A DNA stretch of 12,526 bases from Chloroflexota bacterium (GTDB taxonomy: Bacteria; Chloroflexota; Anaerolineae; Anaerolineales; UBA4823), in assembly GCA_012798185.1 (NCBI GenBank), contig JAAZNS010000417.1:1-12526 (forward strand), written 5' to 3'. Position 1 is the first letter of the stretch; each line of letters begins with the position of its first letter. The position numbers were made by a program, and so were the translations under genes. The notes under the pieces were generated by a model. It made no database searches, was not told the origin of the DNA, and saw only the letters and a program-made list of their open reading frames with translations. Shown here piece after piece: positions 1 through 7,285 of the stretch.

Positions 1-1
1 C

Positions 2-2050
2 TTGATCTATTCCAGCGAGGATTATGTCGAGCTGGCAAAAGCCAAGGGTATCCCTGACCAGATGATCGAGCGGCGATATATTTTACGTCCAACCTTGCCA
101 TTCATCGTAACTTCATTTTCAGTAACCCTGTTGGGCTTCTGGCAAACGACAACAGCACTCGAATATATCTTTGGCTGGCCGGGGATCGGTATGTTGTATG
201 TCGAAGCCTTAGGAGTACATGTAACCGAAAAACGAATTATCGATGCGGTTTTAATTCTGGGTGTAGTGACCATCTTTGCATATTTAATGGGACTGACCAT
301 GTTGATCATGGATGCGACCTATGCTTTGATGGATCCGCGTTTCAACATCGGCAGCGATGATAAAAATGCCAGAAGGAAAACAGCCCGTATCAATAAAGAC
401 TGGAGACGCCGGTTTAAGCGGCGAGATGTACCAATATTTAATAAACAAGAATATATAAAACCCTTACCTGCTTTGAATGATTCTCATCCATCCGATTCAT
501 CTGCTCAGCAAAATAAAATTTACCGCAAGGAACGCTGGCAAAGCGGGATTCAGCAGATATGGCGTTTTCCCTCGGTGGTTATTGGCGCCTTTATGGTGCT
601 CGTTATGCTCGGCATTGCCATATATACCGTGATCGTTATTCCGCCGGCAAAGGCAAAGGAAAGCTGGCATCGAATACCCAGCGGCATAGAATTGGTGCCA
701 AAGCTGGCTCCTCCACTATGGGTCAATTGGTTCCGTAAAGATGACTTACCTGAAACCGTCATTCTGACCAACCCGGCGATCAGTAAAGCCGCAGCTCTGC
801 AGCCGGCAGCTGCTCCCGAGAAGCTTCCTCCTTATGCGCACGCTGACTATGTTAAATTTTTCCCGTTTATGAGCAACGACTCCAAAGCAGACCAGATCTT
901 TACACCAGTATTGGAAGAACAAGAAGCCATAGAACCCCCTTCACCAAAAGTCGTGGATACCACAGAAATCTTCACACTTACATACACCATCGATTACCCA
1001 TACCGCGTTTTTCCTCAAGATGTGGCAATATACTTTTTCCCGCGTTATGATTCAAAGCAGCTCTACGTGGTTATGACCTGGATAACGCCGGATGGCAGGG
1101 AATTCAAGCTGGGCAACATGGCGGTTTCAACCGGCGCCCGGACCATGTTTTCGACTGATATCCCCACAAAATATCTCTTCGAAGGAATCCGCCGCACCTC
1201 GATTTTCGATATATCCGAAGGTGAATTTCCACCTATTTGTGCGGTGTTCTTCGACCCCAAGAGCGAAAAATGCACGCCGTTACCGGGAACCTATACTCTG
1301 AATATTCAGGTGATTACATTCGAACCTGAATCGACCCTCACAGCAAAAGTTGTGGTCATGGGACAAGCGTATGGAATCGCTGGTACCGATATTCAACGGC
1401 GCGATTTAAGCACCGGCTTGCTGTGGGGTTTCCCCATTGCCTTGGCGTATGGACTAATCGGCGCAACGGTTTCGACTCTACTATCTATGCTGGTAGCAGC
1501 TGCTGCAGTCTGGTTCGGCGGCTGGGTCGATACTCTTACCCAGCGTATCACAGAAGCCAATATGATCCTGCCAATCCTGGCAATTGGTGTGCTGCTTTTT
1601 TACTTTTACGGGGTAATTTTTTGGGTCATCTTGGGAATCATTGTGTTATTAAATGTGTTTGGCAGTAATACCAAGGCTTACCGGGCTGCCTTTATACAAG
1701 TCAAGGAATCCCCCTATATCGAAGCCGCCCAGGTGTACAATGCTTCCGGCTGGCGGATTATCCTGCACTATCTAACGCCGCGCATTATCCCTCTTTTGAT
1801 CCCTCAATTAGTAGCCCTTATCCCGGCATATGTCTTTTTAGAAGCTACCCTGGGGCTTTTCGGTGTGGGGGATCCCTTCATTCCTACCTGGGGCAGCATC
1901 ATTAACAGCGCCATGACCGGGTGGGCATTCCGCAACGCATATTATTGGATTGCAGAACCAATCGCTTTGTTATTGATCACCGGCCTGACCTTTGCCATGT
2001 TTGGGCTGGCGCTCGACCGGGTATTGAATCCCCGGCTCAGGGATAGTTAG
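2..2050 (+). CDS. Fused OppB-OppC-type ABC transporter permease, 5' end missing
   Basis: Membrane permease of a peptide/nickel-type ABC importer. The gene enters from beyond the left edge, so the TTG at base 2 is only the first visible codon. Residues 1-113 are the C-terminal half of an OppB/DppB permease: an EAA-type loop (about 7-36), the GWPGIG motif near residue 58, and the typical end ATYALMDPRF. After a charged linker (about 115-185) an OppC-like half begins with a membrane helix (about 190-214). The usual GTDxxxRDLSTG segment starts only at residue 461. About 245 residues therefore lie between, probably outside the membrane, beta-rich, with Cys413 and Cys424 possibly forming a disulfide. 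Residues 470-680 hold the remaining helices and a second EAA loop near 570-600. OppB and OppC are normally separate genes; here no stop separates them. The substrate cannot be read from the sequence. The stop overlaps that of the convergent gene. Confidence 0.88.
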   Translation: MIYSSEDYVELAKAKGIPDQMIERRYILRPTLPFIVTSFSVTLLGFWQTTTALEYIFGWPGIGMLYVEALGVHVTEKRIIDAVLILGVVTIFAYLMGLTMLIMDATYALMDPRFNIGSDDKNARRKTARINKDWRRRFKRRDVPIFNKQEYIKPLPALNDSHPSDSSAQQNKIYRKERWQSGIQQIWRFPSVVIGAFMVLVMLGIAIYTVIVIPPAKAKESWHRIPSGIELVPKLAPPLWVNWFRKDDLPETVILTNPAISKAAALQPAAAPEKLPPYAHADYVKFFPFMSNDSKADQIFTPVLEEQEAIEPPSPKVVDTTEIFTLTYTIDYPYRVFPQDVAIYFFPRYDSKQLYVVMTWITPDGREFKLGNMAVSTGARTMFSTDIPTKYLFEGIRRTSIFDISEGEFPPICAVFFDPKSEKCTPLPGTYTLNIQVITFEPESTLTAKVVVMGQAYGIAGTDIQRRDLSTGLLWGFPIALAYGLIGATVSTLLSMLVAAAAVWFGGWVDTLTQRITEANMILPILAIGVLLFYFYGVIFWVILGIIVLLNVFGSNTKAYRAAFIQVKESPYIEAAQVYNASGWRIILHYLTPRIIPLLIPQLVALIPAYVFLEATLGLFGVGDPFIPTWGSIINSAMTGWAFRNAYYWIAEPIALLLITGLTFAMFGLALDRVLNPRLRDS

Positions 2051-2484
2051 GTATCCTTGGCAAACGAAAAGTGCATTTGCACGATCACCCAATCGCCATC
2101 CCGCTTTTCAATAACGCCCGTCCACCGGGCGTTATCCCATCCTATTGGCTTTCCCTTCCATTCGGCGTGATCATCTAAATAAGCAGACCACCAGGCGACT
2201 GTTTCCGATTGAGAAAACGTGATCTTCAGTTCTTTAATAGCAAAATCGGTGGCTTTGAAATTGGGATTCATCCAAAAGTCTGACATACCTTTAAACTTCT
2301 CGAAACCATATACTGTGCTTTTTGAATCGGGATGGAAAATGAAAAAATCGTCGTCATGTGCCATGATCGAGAAAAGGCGGTTAAGATCTTTGGTCTGCGC
2401 CCATCCGATCGAATCGGAGATGATTTTTTGAATTGTGCCGCGCTCTTGCATCAGGGTACTTCCACAATCCTTTTTTGTATTCAC
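2047..2484 (-). CDS. SnoaL/NTF2-like small protein (DUF4440-type)
   Basis: A 145-residue soluble protein with the pattern of the NTF2-like/SnoaL superfamily: an N-terminal helix followed by an Asp-rich turn and FFIFHPDS, a YGFEKFKG segment, and a C-terminal sheet with WSAYLDD, ARWTGVIEKRDGDWVIVQMHFSF. The closing strand pattern (G-V-x-x-K-x-x-G-D-W-x-I-V-Q-x-H-x-S) is typical of SnoaL_3/DUF4440 domains, which bind small ligands or act as minor isomerases or hydrolases. No specific function can be assigned. The start is GTG at 2484, five bases after a strong AGGAGG (2490-2495). An ATG overlapping it by one base is immediately followed by TGA and is not used. Its TAA shares four bases with the permease stop, so the two genes converge with no space for a terminator. 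No signal peptide is visible. Confidence 0.7.
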   Translation of the reverse strand: MNTKKDCGSTLMQERGTIQKIISDSIGWAQTKDLNRLFSIMAHDDDFFIFHPDSKSTVYGFEKFKGMSDFWMNPNFKATDFAIKELKITFSQSETVAWWSAYLDDHAEWKGKPIGWDNARWTGVIEKRDGDWVIVQMHFSFAKDT

Positions 2485-2608
2485 ATTTTCCTCCTCGCAT
2501 AAGTACTGAATTTTAATAATTGACCCCTCATATCTAAAAATTTTTATTGATGAGATCTCTATTAATACTACGTATTCATGAAATGGGTTTCAAATATCAA
2601 TAAATGTC

Positions 2609-2667
2609 GTAGTGACGATTTTAGTCGTTGTATCCTCCCGTAAAATAATAACGATAGCCGATACTGC
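2609..2667 (+). repeat. Imperfect palindromic repeat, copy A
   Basis: This 59-base element begins GTAGTGACGATTTTAGTCGT and ends GATACTGC. It aligns along its whole length with copy B at 7286-7341: both open with G(T/C)AGT(G/A)ACGA(T/C)TT, share a C-rich middle followed by an A-run and AATAAC, and close with TACTGC. The ends are inverted with respect to each other, less perfectly here than in copy B. Both copies lie between genes. It is probably a dispersed palindromic (REP- or MITE-like) repeat of this genome. Confidence 0.6.
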
Positions 2668-2730
2668 AAAAAATACAATCAAGATCGTTCACCGGCTGCT
2701 TCAAAACGATCATTTCTTGGCAATATTCGT

Positions 2731-2750
2731 AAAAAAGACGGGTGCCGTCT
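2731..2750 (-). terminator. Possible small intrinsic terminator or hairpin
   Basis: A perfect 6-bp stem (AGACGG with CCGTCT, 3-base loop) is followed on the minus strand by a run of six T (2736-2731). The shape fits a weak Rho-independent terminator read leftward. However, no minus-strand gene lies to its right for more than 900 bases, so its role is unclear. Confidence 0.25.
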
Positions 2751-2787
2751 AACACAGGATTGCTGGTTTATAAACGAGCAGTGCATG

Positions 2788-2805
2788 ACAACCCAGCCGG
2801 GTTGT
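2788..2805. other. GC-rich hairpin
   Basis: ACAACCC and GGGTTGT form a perfect 7-bp stem around AGCC. Flanking TGCA and GCA could extend it past a small bulge. TTTCTT follows on the plus strand, which is too interrupted for a confident terminator call. Confidence 0.3.
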
Positions 2806-2857
2806 GCATTTCTTAAATACGCAGGTTTCGAGCAGCGTAATAGTTATTCAATCCCCT

Positions 2858-2939
2858 TTGTCCAAGTTCACATTTATGATAACATAGCAGTGTGAGGACA
2901 ATCCAATTTTATCGGGTTCCAAACTGAAATTGTCCAAGT
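2858..2939 (+). promoter_or_regulatory. Repeated decamer upstream of the HTH gene, possible promoter/operator
   Basis: TTGTCCAAGT occurs at 2858-2867 and again at 2930-2939. Its core is also present inverted as GGACAAT (2896-2902), which pairs with ATTGTCC (2929-2935). The first copy could act as a -35 box (TTGTCC) for a -10 TAACAT at 2880-2885, spacing 16. Antitoxin-like HTH proteins often bind such repeats in front of their own gene, so an autoregulatory site is plausible but unproven. Confidence 0.3.
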
Positions 2940-2994
2940 GAAGAATTCCTGGATTCCTTATCCGGTGAACAAAACCTAATAAGGAAGAAAAAAC

Positions 2995-3286
2995 ATGAGT
3001 GATGGAAAACAATATGTTCAGAAGCGTCTCGCACGCGATCCGGAATTTGCAGAAAACTACGAAATTGGTGTTGCGAATTTCAAGATTGGCGTCATTTTAC
3101 GACATGCCAGGGAAGCAGCAGGTCTTACTCAGGACGAAGTGGCTAAGCTATTGCGGACCCAAAAAATCAGCAATTTCCCGCATCGAAAATCATGCTGATG
3201 ACGTGCGTTTATCTACAATTAGACGTTACGCAGAAGCAGTCAGTGCAGCCATTCATATCAAATTAACCAACTCGCAAAGCGATTAA
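2995..3286 (+). pseudogene. HigA/XRE-type antitoxin-like HTH gene, frameshifted
   Basis: Frame 1 from ATG 2995 (AAGGA at 2981-2985) encodes an N-terminal helix and the first half of an HTH_3 domain (ILRHAREAAGLTQDEVAKLL). It then runs into nonsense and stops at 3198. The second half (KSAISRIENHADDVRLSTIRRYAEAV) is in the next frame and ends at 3286. Removing one A from the A6 run at 3161-3166 restores one 96-residue protein reading TQKSAISRIEN, exactly the family pattern (LTQxEVAxLLxTxKSAISRIENHxxDxRLSTLxxYAxA). Such proteins are usually antitoxins paired with a RelE/HigB toxin. No toxin gene is visible on either side, so this would be an orphan even if intact. The one-base lesion may be real decay or a homopolymer error in the assembly. 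Confidence 0.8.
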
Positions 3287-3358
3287 GCATATTGATTAAT
3301 AAATTTAAAAATAAGATTATCGTGCTTTTAGAATCGTACATTTTATAGCGGAGATCCC

Positions 3359-3622
3359 ATGCCCAAGTATCTCACCTCAATGGAAAAAATCGCCCGTGCG
3401 CGTGTCTTGATCCAAAAAGCGCGCGAAGTCCCCATCCCTGCCGAGGGCGGTAAAGCCAATTTCGCTTACATCGCCCAGGTGAAAGACCTGCTGCGCCAAG
3501 CGCGTGACCTGATCAAATTCATCCCCAACACGCCCACCGCCACCCCCGAAATGAAAGCAGAAGTTAATAAAATCTTCGAAGAGGCGGAGCAAGCCAATCA
3601 GGAAATATTACATGGGCATTAA
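3359..3622 (+). CDS. Small helical protein of unknown function
   Basis: An 87-residue soluble protein that I do not recognise. It starts at ATG 3359 behind GGAG (3350-3353). It is almost wholly helical by composition, with a basic first helix (about 6-22, KIARARVLIQKAREV), a second (about 37-52, VKDLLRQARDLIKFI), a Pro/Thr-rich turn (54-61) and an acidic third helix (62-83). There is no Cys, no signal peptide and no membrane segment. Base composition is visibly richer in G+C than the flanking gaps, and third positions are mostly G or C in the first half, which supports coding. It stands alone in the plus direction, 72 bases after the broken HTH gene and convergent with the nitroreductase. Confidence 0.65.
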   Translation: MPKYLTSMEKIARARVLIQKAREVPIPAEGGKANFAYIAQVKDLLRQARDLIKFIPNTPTATPEMKAEVNKIFEEAEQANQEILHGH

Positions 3623-3647
3623 GCTGACAGCTGTCGTTCATCAGCTT
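3621..3647 (+). terminator. Hairpin at the end of the small gene
   Basis: AAGCTGA (3621-3627) pairs with TCAGCTT (3641-3647), starting inside the stop codon of the small gene. A competing perfect palindrome, GACAGCTGTC, lies at 3626-3635. No T-run follows, so a terminator role is uncertain. Confidence 0.25.
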
Positions 3648-3696
3648 TCAGTTTATGGGTGAAGTCGTCTTATTCTCAATTCCTATGAAAACTGAG

Positions 3697-3718
3697 GACC
3701 AGATTTGGTGAACTGGTC
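3697..3718 (-). terminator. Hairpin downstream of the nitroreductase gene
   Basis: GACCAG (3697-3702) and CTGGTC (3713-3718) form a 6-bp stem just past the nitroreductase stop. Read leftward it is followed after five bases by TTTT. A weak terminator is possible. Confidence 0.3.
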
Positions 3719-3728
3719 ACTCTTACTA

Positions 3729-4499
3729 TTAATTTCTCTCTGCTCTCGATAAGCAAAACCCCCGAATTTCTAACTGATTGAGAATTTCTTCCAGTGATCG
3801 ATGCCACTGTCCCCACTTGCGGGAAATGTGCTCGGTCCAGCTATAGTTATCATAGGTATAAGTCTCCGGGCGGTCATTTTCCAAGGGAATACGGATTTTG
3901 CCTTTGCGGTAATACCCTTGTGCTATATAGCCCTCATCCATCTGCTTCATAGCCCGCTCGATCATCTCATCGGTCAACTCGGGATATTCATCTTCGAATA
4001 AAGTGAATTCCAGAGGGTAGCGCGGCCGGGGTGATGGATTTTCCGCCGGGTATCCCATTACCAATTGCACCAGGGGGAAAACGCGCGGGGGCAGCTTGTA
4101 TTGTTTGGCAATTTTTTCTGCCATATATGGTGCGGCGCCTAAAAAGCAGCTGCCCAAACCAAAACTCTCAGCAGCGATCACCATATTTTCTGCCATCAGT
4201 GTTGCGTCTTGAATGCCAAAGAGCAGCAAGGTGAGATCGTTGCTGACTATTTTCCAATTACGCTTCTCCATGATGCGGGAGATTTTATACGCATCGATGC
4301 ATATCGTGAACAGTAGCGGCGCACCAAAGGCATGCCGTTTTTTACGAGAAAGCAGCACCGAATAAAGCTGAGAAGCGAAAGGCGCCTGCTGACCGGCGCT
4401 TACAATGGCGTGAATGATTTCATCCGAAACAGGTTGATGACTATAACGGCGGATGGATTTGCGGTTCAACATAACTTGAGTAATAGGATTTTCGCTCAT
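3729..4499 (-). CDS. Nitroreductase-family FMN oxidoreductase
   Basis: Probable flavin (FMN)-dependent NAD(P)H oxidoreductase of the nitroreductase superfamily, 256 residues, cytosolic. Family marks are the FMN-phosphate motif RKSIRRY (13-19), QQAPFASQ (37-44), the helix MAENMVIAAESFGLGSCFLG (102-121), and VMGYPAENPSPRPRYPLE (148-164), the last typical of the NfsA/FRP-like branch. The stretch between APFASQ and APLLFTICID is shorter than usual in the family. The C-terminal tail from about 175 is Glu/Lys/Trp-rich and unassigned. The start is ATG 4499: GGAG (4506-4509) lies six bases upstream. The in-frame TTG at 4511 overlaps that ribosome site and is not the start. The gene points the same way as the methyltransferase operon but a hairpin separates them. 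The natural substrate is unknown; this superfamily reduces quinones, nitro groups or other electron-poor compounds. Confidence 0.82.
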   Translation of the reverse strand: MSENPITQVMLNRKSIRRYSHQPVSDEIIHAIVSAGQQAPFASQLYSVLLSRKKRHAFGAPLLFTICIDAYKISRIMEKRNWKIVSNDLTLLLFGIQDATLMAENMVIAAESFGLGSCFLGAAPYMAEKIAKQYKLPPRVFPLVQLVMGYPAENPSPRPRYPLEFTLFEDEYPELTDEMIERAMKQMDEGYIAQGYYRKGKIRIPLENDRPETYTYDNYSWTEHISRKWGQWHRSLEEILNQLEIRGFCLSRAERN

Positions 4500-4560
4500 T
4501 GTTGTCTCCAAGAGAATATAAATATTCAGGATGATAAACCCAAATAGAATTAATTTTCTT

Positions 4561-4588
4561 AAAAATACAGATTTTCTTTATCTGTATT
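4561..4588 (-). terminator. Intrinsic terminator after the DUF1638 gene
   Basis: A perfect 9-bp stem (AATACAGAT at 4564-4572 with ATCTGTATT at 4580-4588) with a 7-base loop. It is followed on the minus strand by Ts (4565-4561, partly inside the stem). It lies about 50 bases past the last gene of the leftward methyltransferase cluster and before the nitroreductase gene, where a terminator is expected. The stem is AT-rich, so it may be leaky. Confidence 0.5.
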
Positions 4589-4637
4589 CGAGATAAGCAT
4601 GCCAGATAATAAATGACCGAAAACCCACCATATCTCG

Positions 4638-5309
4638 TCATTCATCAGGAGGAAAGAAATGGCTATAGCAGATTGTTTCTCCCGGTTTCACCACCACAAA
4701 TTCTTCATCCCAATCGCCTTCAAGCATCTTTTTTACCAAAGTATTCGAACCTTCAATTTCTTCATAACGCAGTCCAAAGCGGTCGGCGGTACGACGAACA
4801 TATTCCCGATAGCGCTCTATGTCATACTGACCGGTATTGATCAGCGCCAGGCGGGTGTAATTCTTTAACAAGAGTTTTAAGGCGCGGTCGGCGCGTGCTT
4901 TTCCAAGACGCTCGACCATGAGGTTGTATTCGGTAAAGGGCGTGTCGCCCACCTCGATCCACCCTTTGGTGAGATAGTAAGTTCCCGGTGCTTTATTATT
5001 CTGAACGGTATAAGCATCGCGTGAACCCAGGAAAATGGCGATGCAGTCATCCACCCGCGGTACAACCAGTGTGGCTTTACGGGCAGTGACGCCGATTACT
5101 GCTTGAGAACACAGCCCGTAACCGAGGAGAATGGTCTCAATATTATCATTGACAGAATCGATTTCATTCTGCAAAGTTGTACGCAGCTTTTCCGGAGTAA
5201 CGTGCAAGCCAAAATCAAGCACTTTATGATGAATACCTTCCGGCAATATAGGTGTCATTTCTTCGATAACAGTGGCACATGCCATGACCAGCATTTTTGT
5301 GTAATCCAT
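4638..5309 (-). CDS. DUF1638 protein of a corrinoid methyltransferase cluster
   Basis: A 223-residue protein matching the DUF1638 pattern: an N-terminal MACAT segment with Cys11, LPEGIHHKVLDFGLHVTPEKL (23-43), the ETILLGYGLC segment (58-67, Cys67), and VPRVDDCIAIFLGSRDAY (83-100, Cys89). Cys214 lies near the end. The three family cysteines suggest a metal or redox site, but I know of no settled biochemical role. From family knowledge, DUF1638 genes commonly sit beside methyltransferase, corrinoid-protein and activator genes. Here the gene follows the activator by 13 bases, and its ribosome site (AGAGGG, 5318-5323) touches the activator's stop codon, so the two are translated together. The start is ATG 5309. 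An accessory role in corrinoid loading, activation or redox repair is inference only. Confidence 0.85.
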   Translation of the reverse strand: MDYTKMLVMACATVIEEMTPILPEGIHHKVLDFGLHVTPEKLRTTLQNEIDSVNDNIETILLGYGLCSQAVIGVTARKATLVVPRVDDCIAIFLGSRDAYTVQNNKAPGTYYLTKGWIEVGDTPFTEYNLMVERLGKARADRALKLLLKNYTRLALINTGQYDIERYREYVRRTADRFGLRYEEIEGSNTLVKKMLEGDWDEEFVVVKPGETICYSHFFPPDE

Positions 5310-5322
5310 CTATTTAACCCTC

Positions 5323-7170
5323 TTAACGATAAAACAACATCGATTGAGCAAAAATATTGCGAAAATCTGGGTAAACCGTTAATTCCACATATTCAATTTG
5401 TTGAGAGATTGCATTAGCCTGCTCCCGTCTGCGGCGCGAAAGCAGCATTTGTTTAGCTCCAACACCGGCTGCATTGCCAACCTGACGGTATCGCTGCAAT
5501 GGCAAATCGGGCAGTAAATTCATAGCGATAGCAGTATCGAGATTTAAATAAGTTCCAAAGGCGCCAGCTAAAATGATTTCATCCAAGTCTTCAGCCTGTA
5601 CGCCGCCGGTCTGTAAAAGTACGGTAATACCAGCTCGAATAGCACCCTTGGCGAGCTGAATTTCATTGACATCGTGCTGGGTAATCGAAATATCTTCACC
5701 CGAACCACTCTCCTCGCTGGGAACCAATAAATATTCCAGCCCATATTTACCCAGGCGGACTCCAGGTATTGTTTCTTGAAATCTCCCCCGATAATTAATG
5801 GCGCCAATTCGGCGCAGCTCTGCCACTGCATCGATAATGCCAGAACCGCAAATGCCTACCGGTGGATTTTTACCAATGGTTTGAATCATTGGCTTGCCGT
5901 CGATTATCCTGACCCGCTCAATACCGCCTGCAGCTGCCCGCATACCATAGCGAATATGAGCGCCTTCAAATGCCGGTCCCGAGGCACATGACAATGCCAT
6001 CATACGCTTCCTTCCCGGCAATGCCAGAACAATCTCTGTATTGGTGCCTATATCAATGCCCATCACAGCCCGTTTATCTTGTCCGATGCCTGTCGCCAGA
6101 GTCATGGATACCAGATCAGCACCTACAAAACCAGCTACACAAGAAGGGATATAAACCCGGCAGTCATTGGCAAAAGGCAATCCCATGTCGCTGGCGCGTC
6201 CTTCCAATGGCGTAGAGGCAGCAGGGACATAGGGTGCCATGGCTAATTGGCTGATAGGTAATTCCAGGAAAAGATGGGTCATGGCAGTGTTGCCAACCAT
6301 ACATACTTCTGCAATTTCTTGGGTTGAAACCCCGGCATTTTTTGCCAGGGTTTGAGCTATCTCGGCCAGGGTTGTGTGAACCGCTTGAGCCAGAATAGCG
6401 CTTCCCTCAGGCGAATTCTCGGCATAAACTAACCGGCTGATAACATCTTCACCGTATCCAATTTGCGGGTTAGGGATGCCTTCGGCAGCCAGCGTTTCAC
6501 CGGTGGTCAGGTCCAATAGGTACACAGCAATTTTAGTAGTACCCAGGTCTACTGCTAATCCCAGAGGGTGTTTTCCAGGCGACAGAAAACCAATGACCTC
6601 TTGCCCCCGCACCAGAGCAGTTATTTGCCATTGGTTTTGTCGCAGAAGTGGAGAAAGGTTGCGGACTACTGCAGGGCTTGCAGTGAGATTGGTCAGTCCA
6701 TATGCCTCTGATAATTTATCAAATGCACGGCTTAGGTCGCTGCGTAAATCATGAATATTAGCAGCCGGCAAAGTCAGTGGATAAGCTTGAATGATGTTGT
6801 CAGATTGAGAATCTGGTGGCGCGTCTTCATATAGATTGGATGTTACTTGCAAGCGTTGACCGAGTATCAAAGAGGAACTGGGCAAATCCACCCTCACATC
6901 TCCCAATAAAACAGCCTCGCACGCCAGACGATACCCGGCTGTTAACTCGGTTTCGGTAAACCAATTTAACTCCGTGGGCGTGATTGGTGCAAGCGATTCA
7001 AGTTGCTGGCGGACAATGACCCTGCACTGCCCGCATAATCCTAAACCGCCGCAATCAGCGGTAATGGGTAACCCTGCCTGGCGGATTGCATCTAGGATTG
7101 TTATCCCAGCTTTTGCTTCTACCCGTTTCCCAATGGGTTCGAAATCGACAATCAAATTTGTGTCTGCCAA
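5323..7170 (-). CDS. Reductive activator of corrinoid proteins (2Fe-2S + ASKHA, RamA/RACE-like)
   Basis: ATP-dependent enzyme that rescues corrinoid proteins oxidised to inactive Co(II) by reducing them to Co(I). The 615-residue layout fits the 2Fe-2S class of these activators. It has an N-terminal ferredoxin domain (1-100) with Cys40, Cys46, Cys49 (CGGLGLCGQC) and Cys84, a middle linker domain (about 105-200), then an ASKHA ATPase-fold domain of the DUF4445 type. That domain shows LAVDLGTTK (205-213), MVGNTAMTHL (291-300), MGIDIGTNTEI (370-380), SCASGPAFEG (394-403), GICGSGIIDA (439-448) and LAGAFGTYLN (534-543). The start is TTG 7170 with AAGGAAG just upstream; no in-frame ATG or GTG lies between it and an upstream stop. 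A 216-base gap with a candidate promoter separates it from the UroD-family gene, so it may be partly independent of that operon. It is the only activator seen for the two corrinoid proteins here. Confidence 0.93.
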   Translation of the reverse strand: MADTNLIVDFEPIGKRVEAKAGITILDAIRQAGLPITADCGGLGLCGQCRVIVRQQLESLAPITPTELNWFTETELTAGYRLACEAVLLGDVRVDLPSSSLILGQRLQVTSNLYEDAPPDSQSDNIIQAYPLTLPAANIHDLRSDLSRAFDKLSEAYGLTNLTASPAVVRNLSPLLRQNQWQITALVRGQEVIGFLSPGKHPLGLAVDLGTTKIAVYLLDLTTGETLAAEGIPNPQIGYGEDVISRLVYAENSPEGSAILAQAVHTTLAEIAQTLAKNAGVSTQEIAEVCMVGNTAMTHLFLELPISQLAMAPYVPAASTPLEGRASDMGLPFANDCRVYIPSCVAGFVGADLVSMTLATGIGQDKRAVMGIDIGTNTEIVLALPGRKRMMALSCASGPAFEGAHIRYGMRAAAGGIERVRIIDGKPMIQTIGKNPPVGICGSGIIDAVAELRRIGAINYRGRFQETIPGVRLGKYGLEYLLVPSEESGSGEDISITQHDVNEIQLAKGAIRAGITVLLQTGGVQAEDLDEIILAGAFGTYLNLDTAIAMNLLPDLPLQRYRQVGNAAGVGAKQMLLSRRRREQANAISQQIEYVELTVYPDFRNIFAQSMLFYR

Positions 7171-7201
7171 AATTCTTCCTTGAAATCTATGTTAGTGAGA
7201 A

Positions 7202-7232
7202 ATTATACATTCATATTTGTTGTCAAAACAAA
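7202..7232 (-). promoter_or_regulatory. Candidate promoter and dyad of the activator gene
   Basis: Read leftward, a perfect TATAAT (7207-7202) lies about 30 bases before the activator's start codon. A TTGACA (7226-7221) is only 13 bases upstream, too close for a standard pair; TTGTTT with an 18-base spacing fits better. A dyad, TTTGTT(N5)AACAAA at 7216-7232, overlaps this -35 region and could be an operator. Confidence 0.4.
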
Positions 7233-7285
7233 ACTCACATATCTGAAATAATAGCCATGTTTTTTAAAATAAAAATGAGGGAATT

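Larger units (their letters stand above)
2485..2994. other. 510-base gap without a gene, rich in short hairpins
   Basis: No reading frame here looks coding. The left part (2500-2600) is AT-rich and would carry the promoter of the SnoaL-like gene, but I see no convincing box pair. From 2609 to 2808 there are several inverted repeats in a row: the palindromic repeat at 2609-2667, GATCGTT/AACGATC (2683-2689 with 2705-2711), AGACGG/CCGTCT (2736-2750) and ACAACCC/GGGTTGT (2788-2805). From 2858 to 2939 a decamer is repeated upstream of the HTH gene. The stretch may be a repeat-rich spacer or may hide a small RNA. Confidence 0.5.

Noticed and set aside
2731..2750. Terminator of a minus-strand gene
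   Set aside because: The hairpin plus T6 has the right shape, but no minus-strand gene ends to its right, so it is kept only as a low-confidence feature.
3150..3200. Programmed frameshift in the HTH gene
   Set aside because: CCCAAAAAAT is not a known -1 slippery heptamer and six A is short for polymerase slippage; decay or sequencing error is simpler, though not excluded.
4500..4511. TTG 4511 as start of the nitroreductase
   Set aside because: The TTG lies in the TTGGAG ribosome site of ATG 4499, which has the correct spacing.
4506..4545. TTGGGT-17-TATATT as a promoter of the nitroreductase
   Set aside because: Transcription would begin inside the ribosome site, leaving no leader; probably chance in AT-rich DNA.
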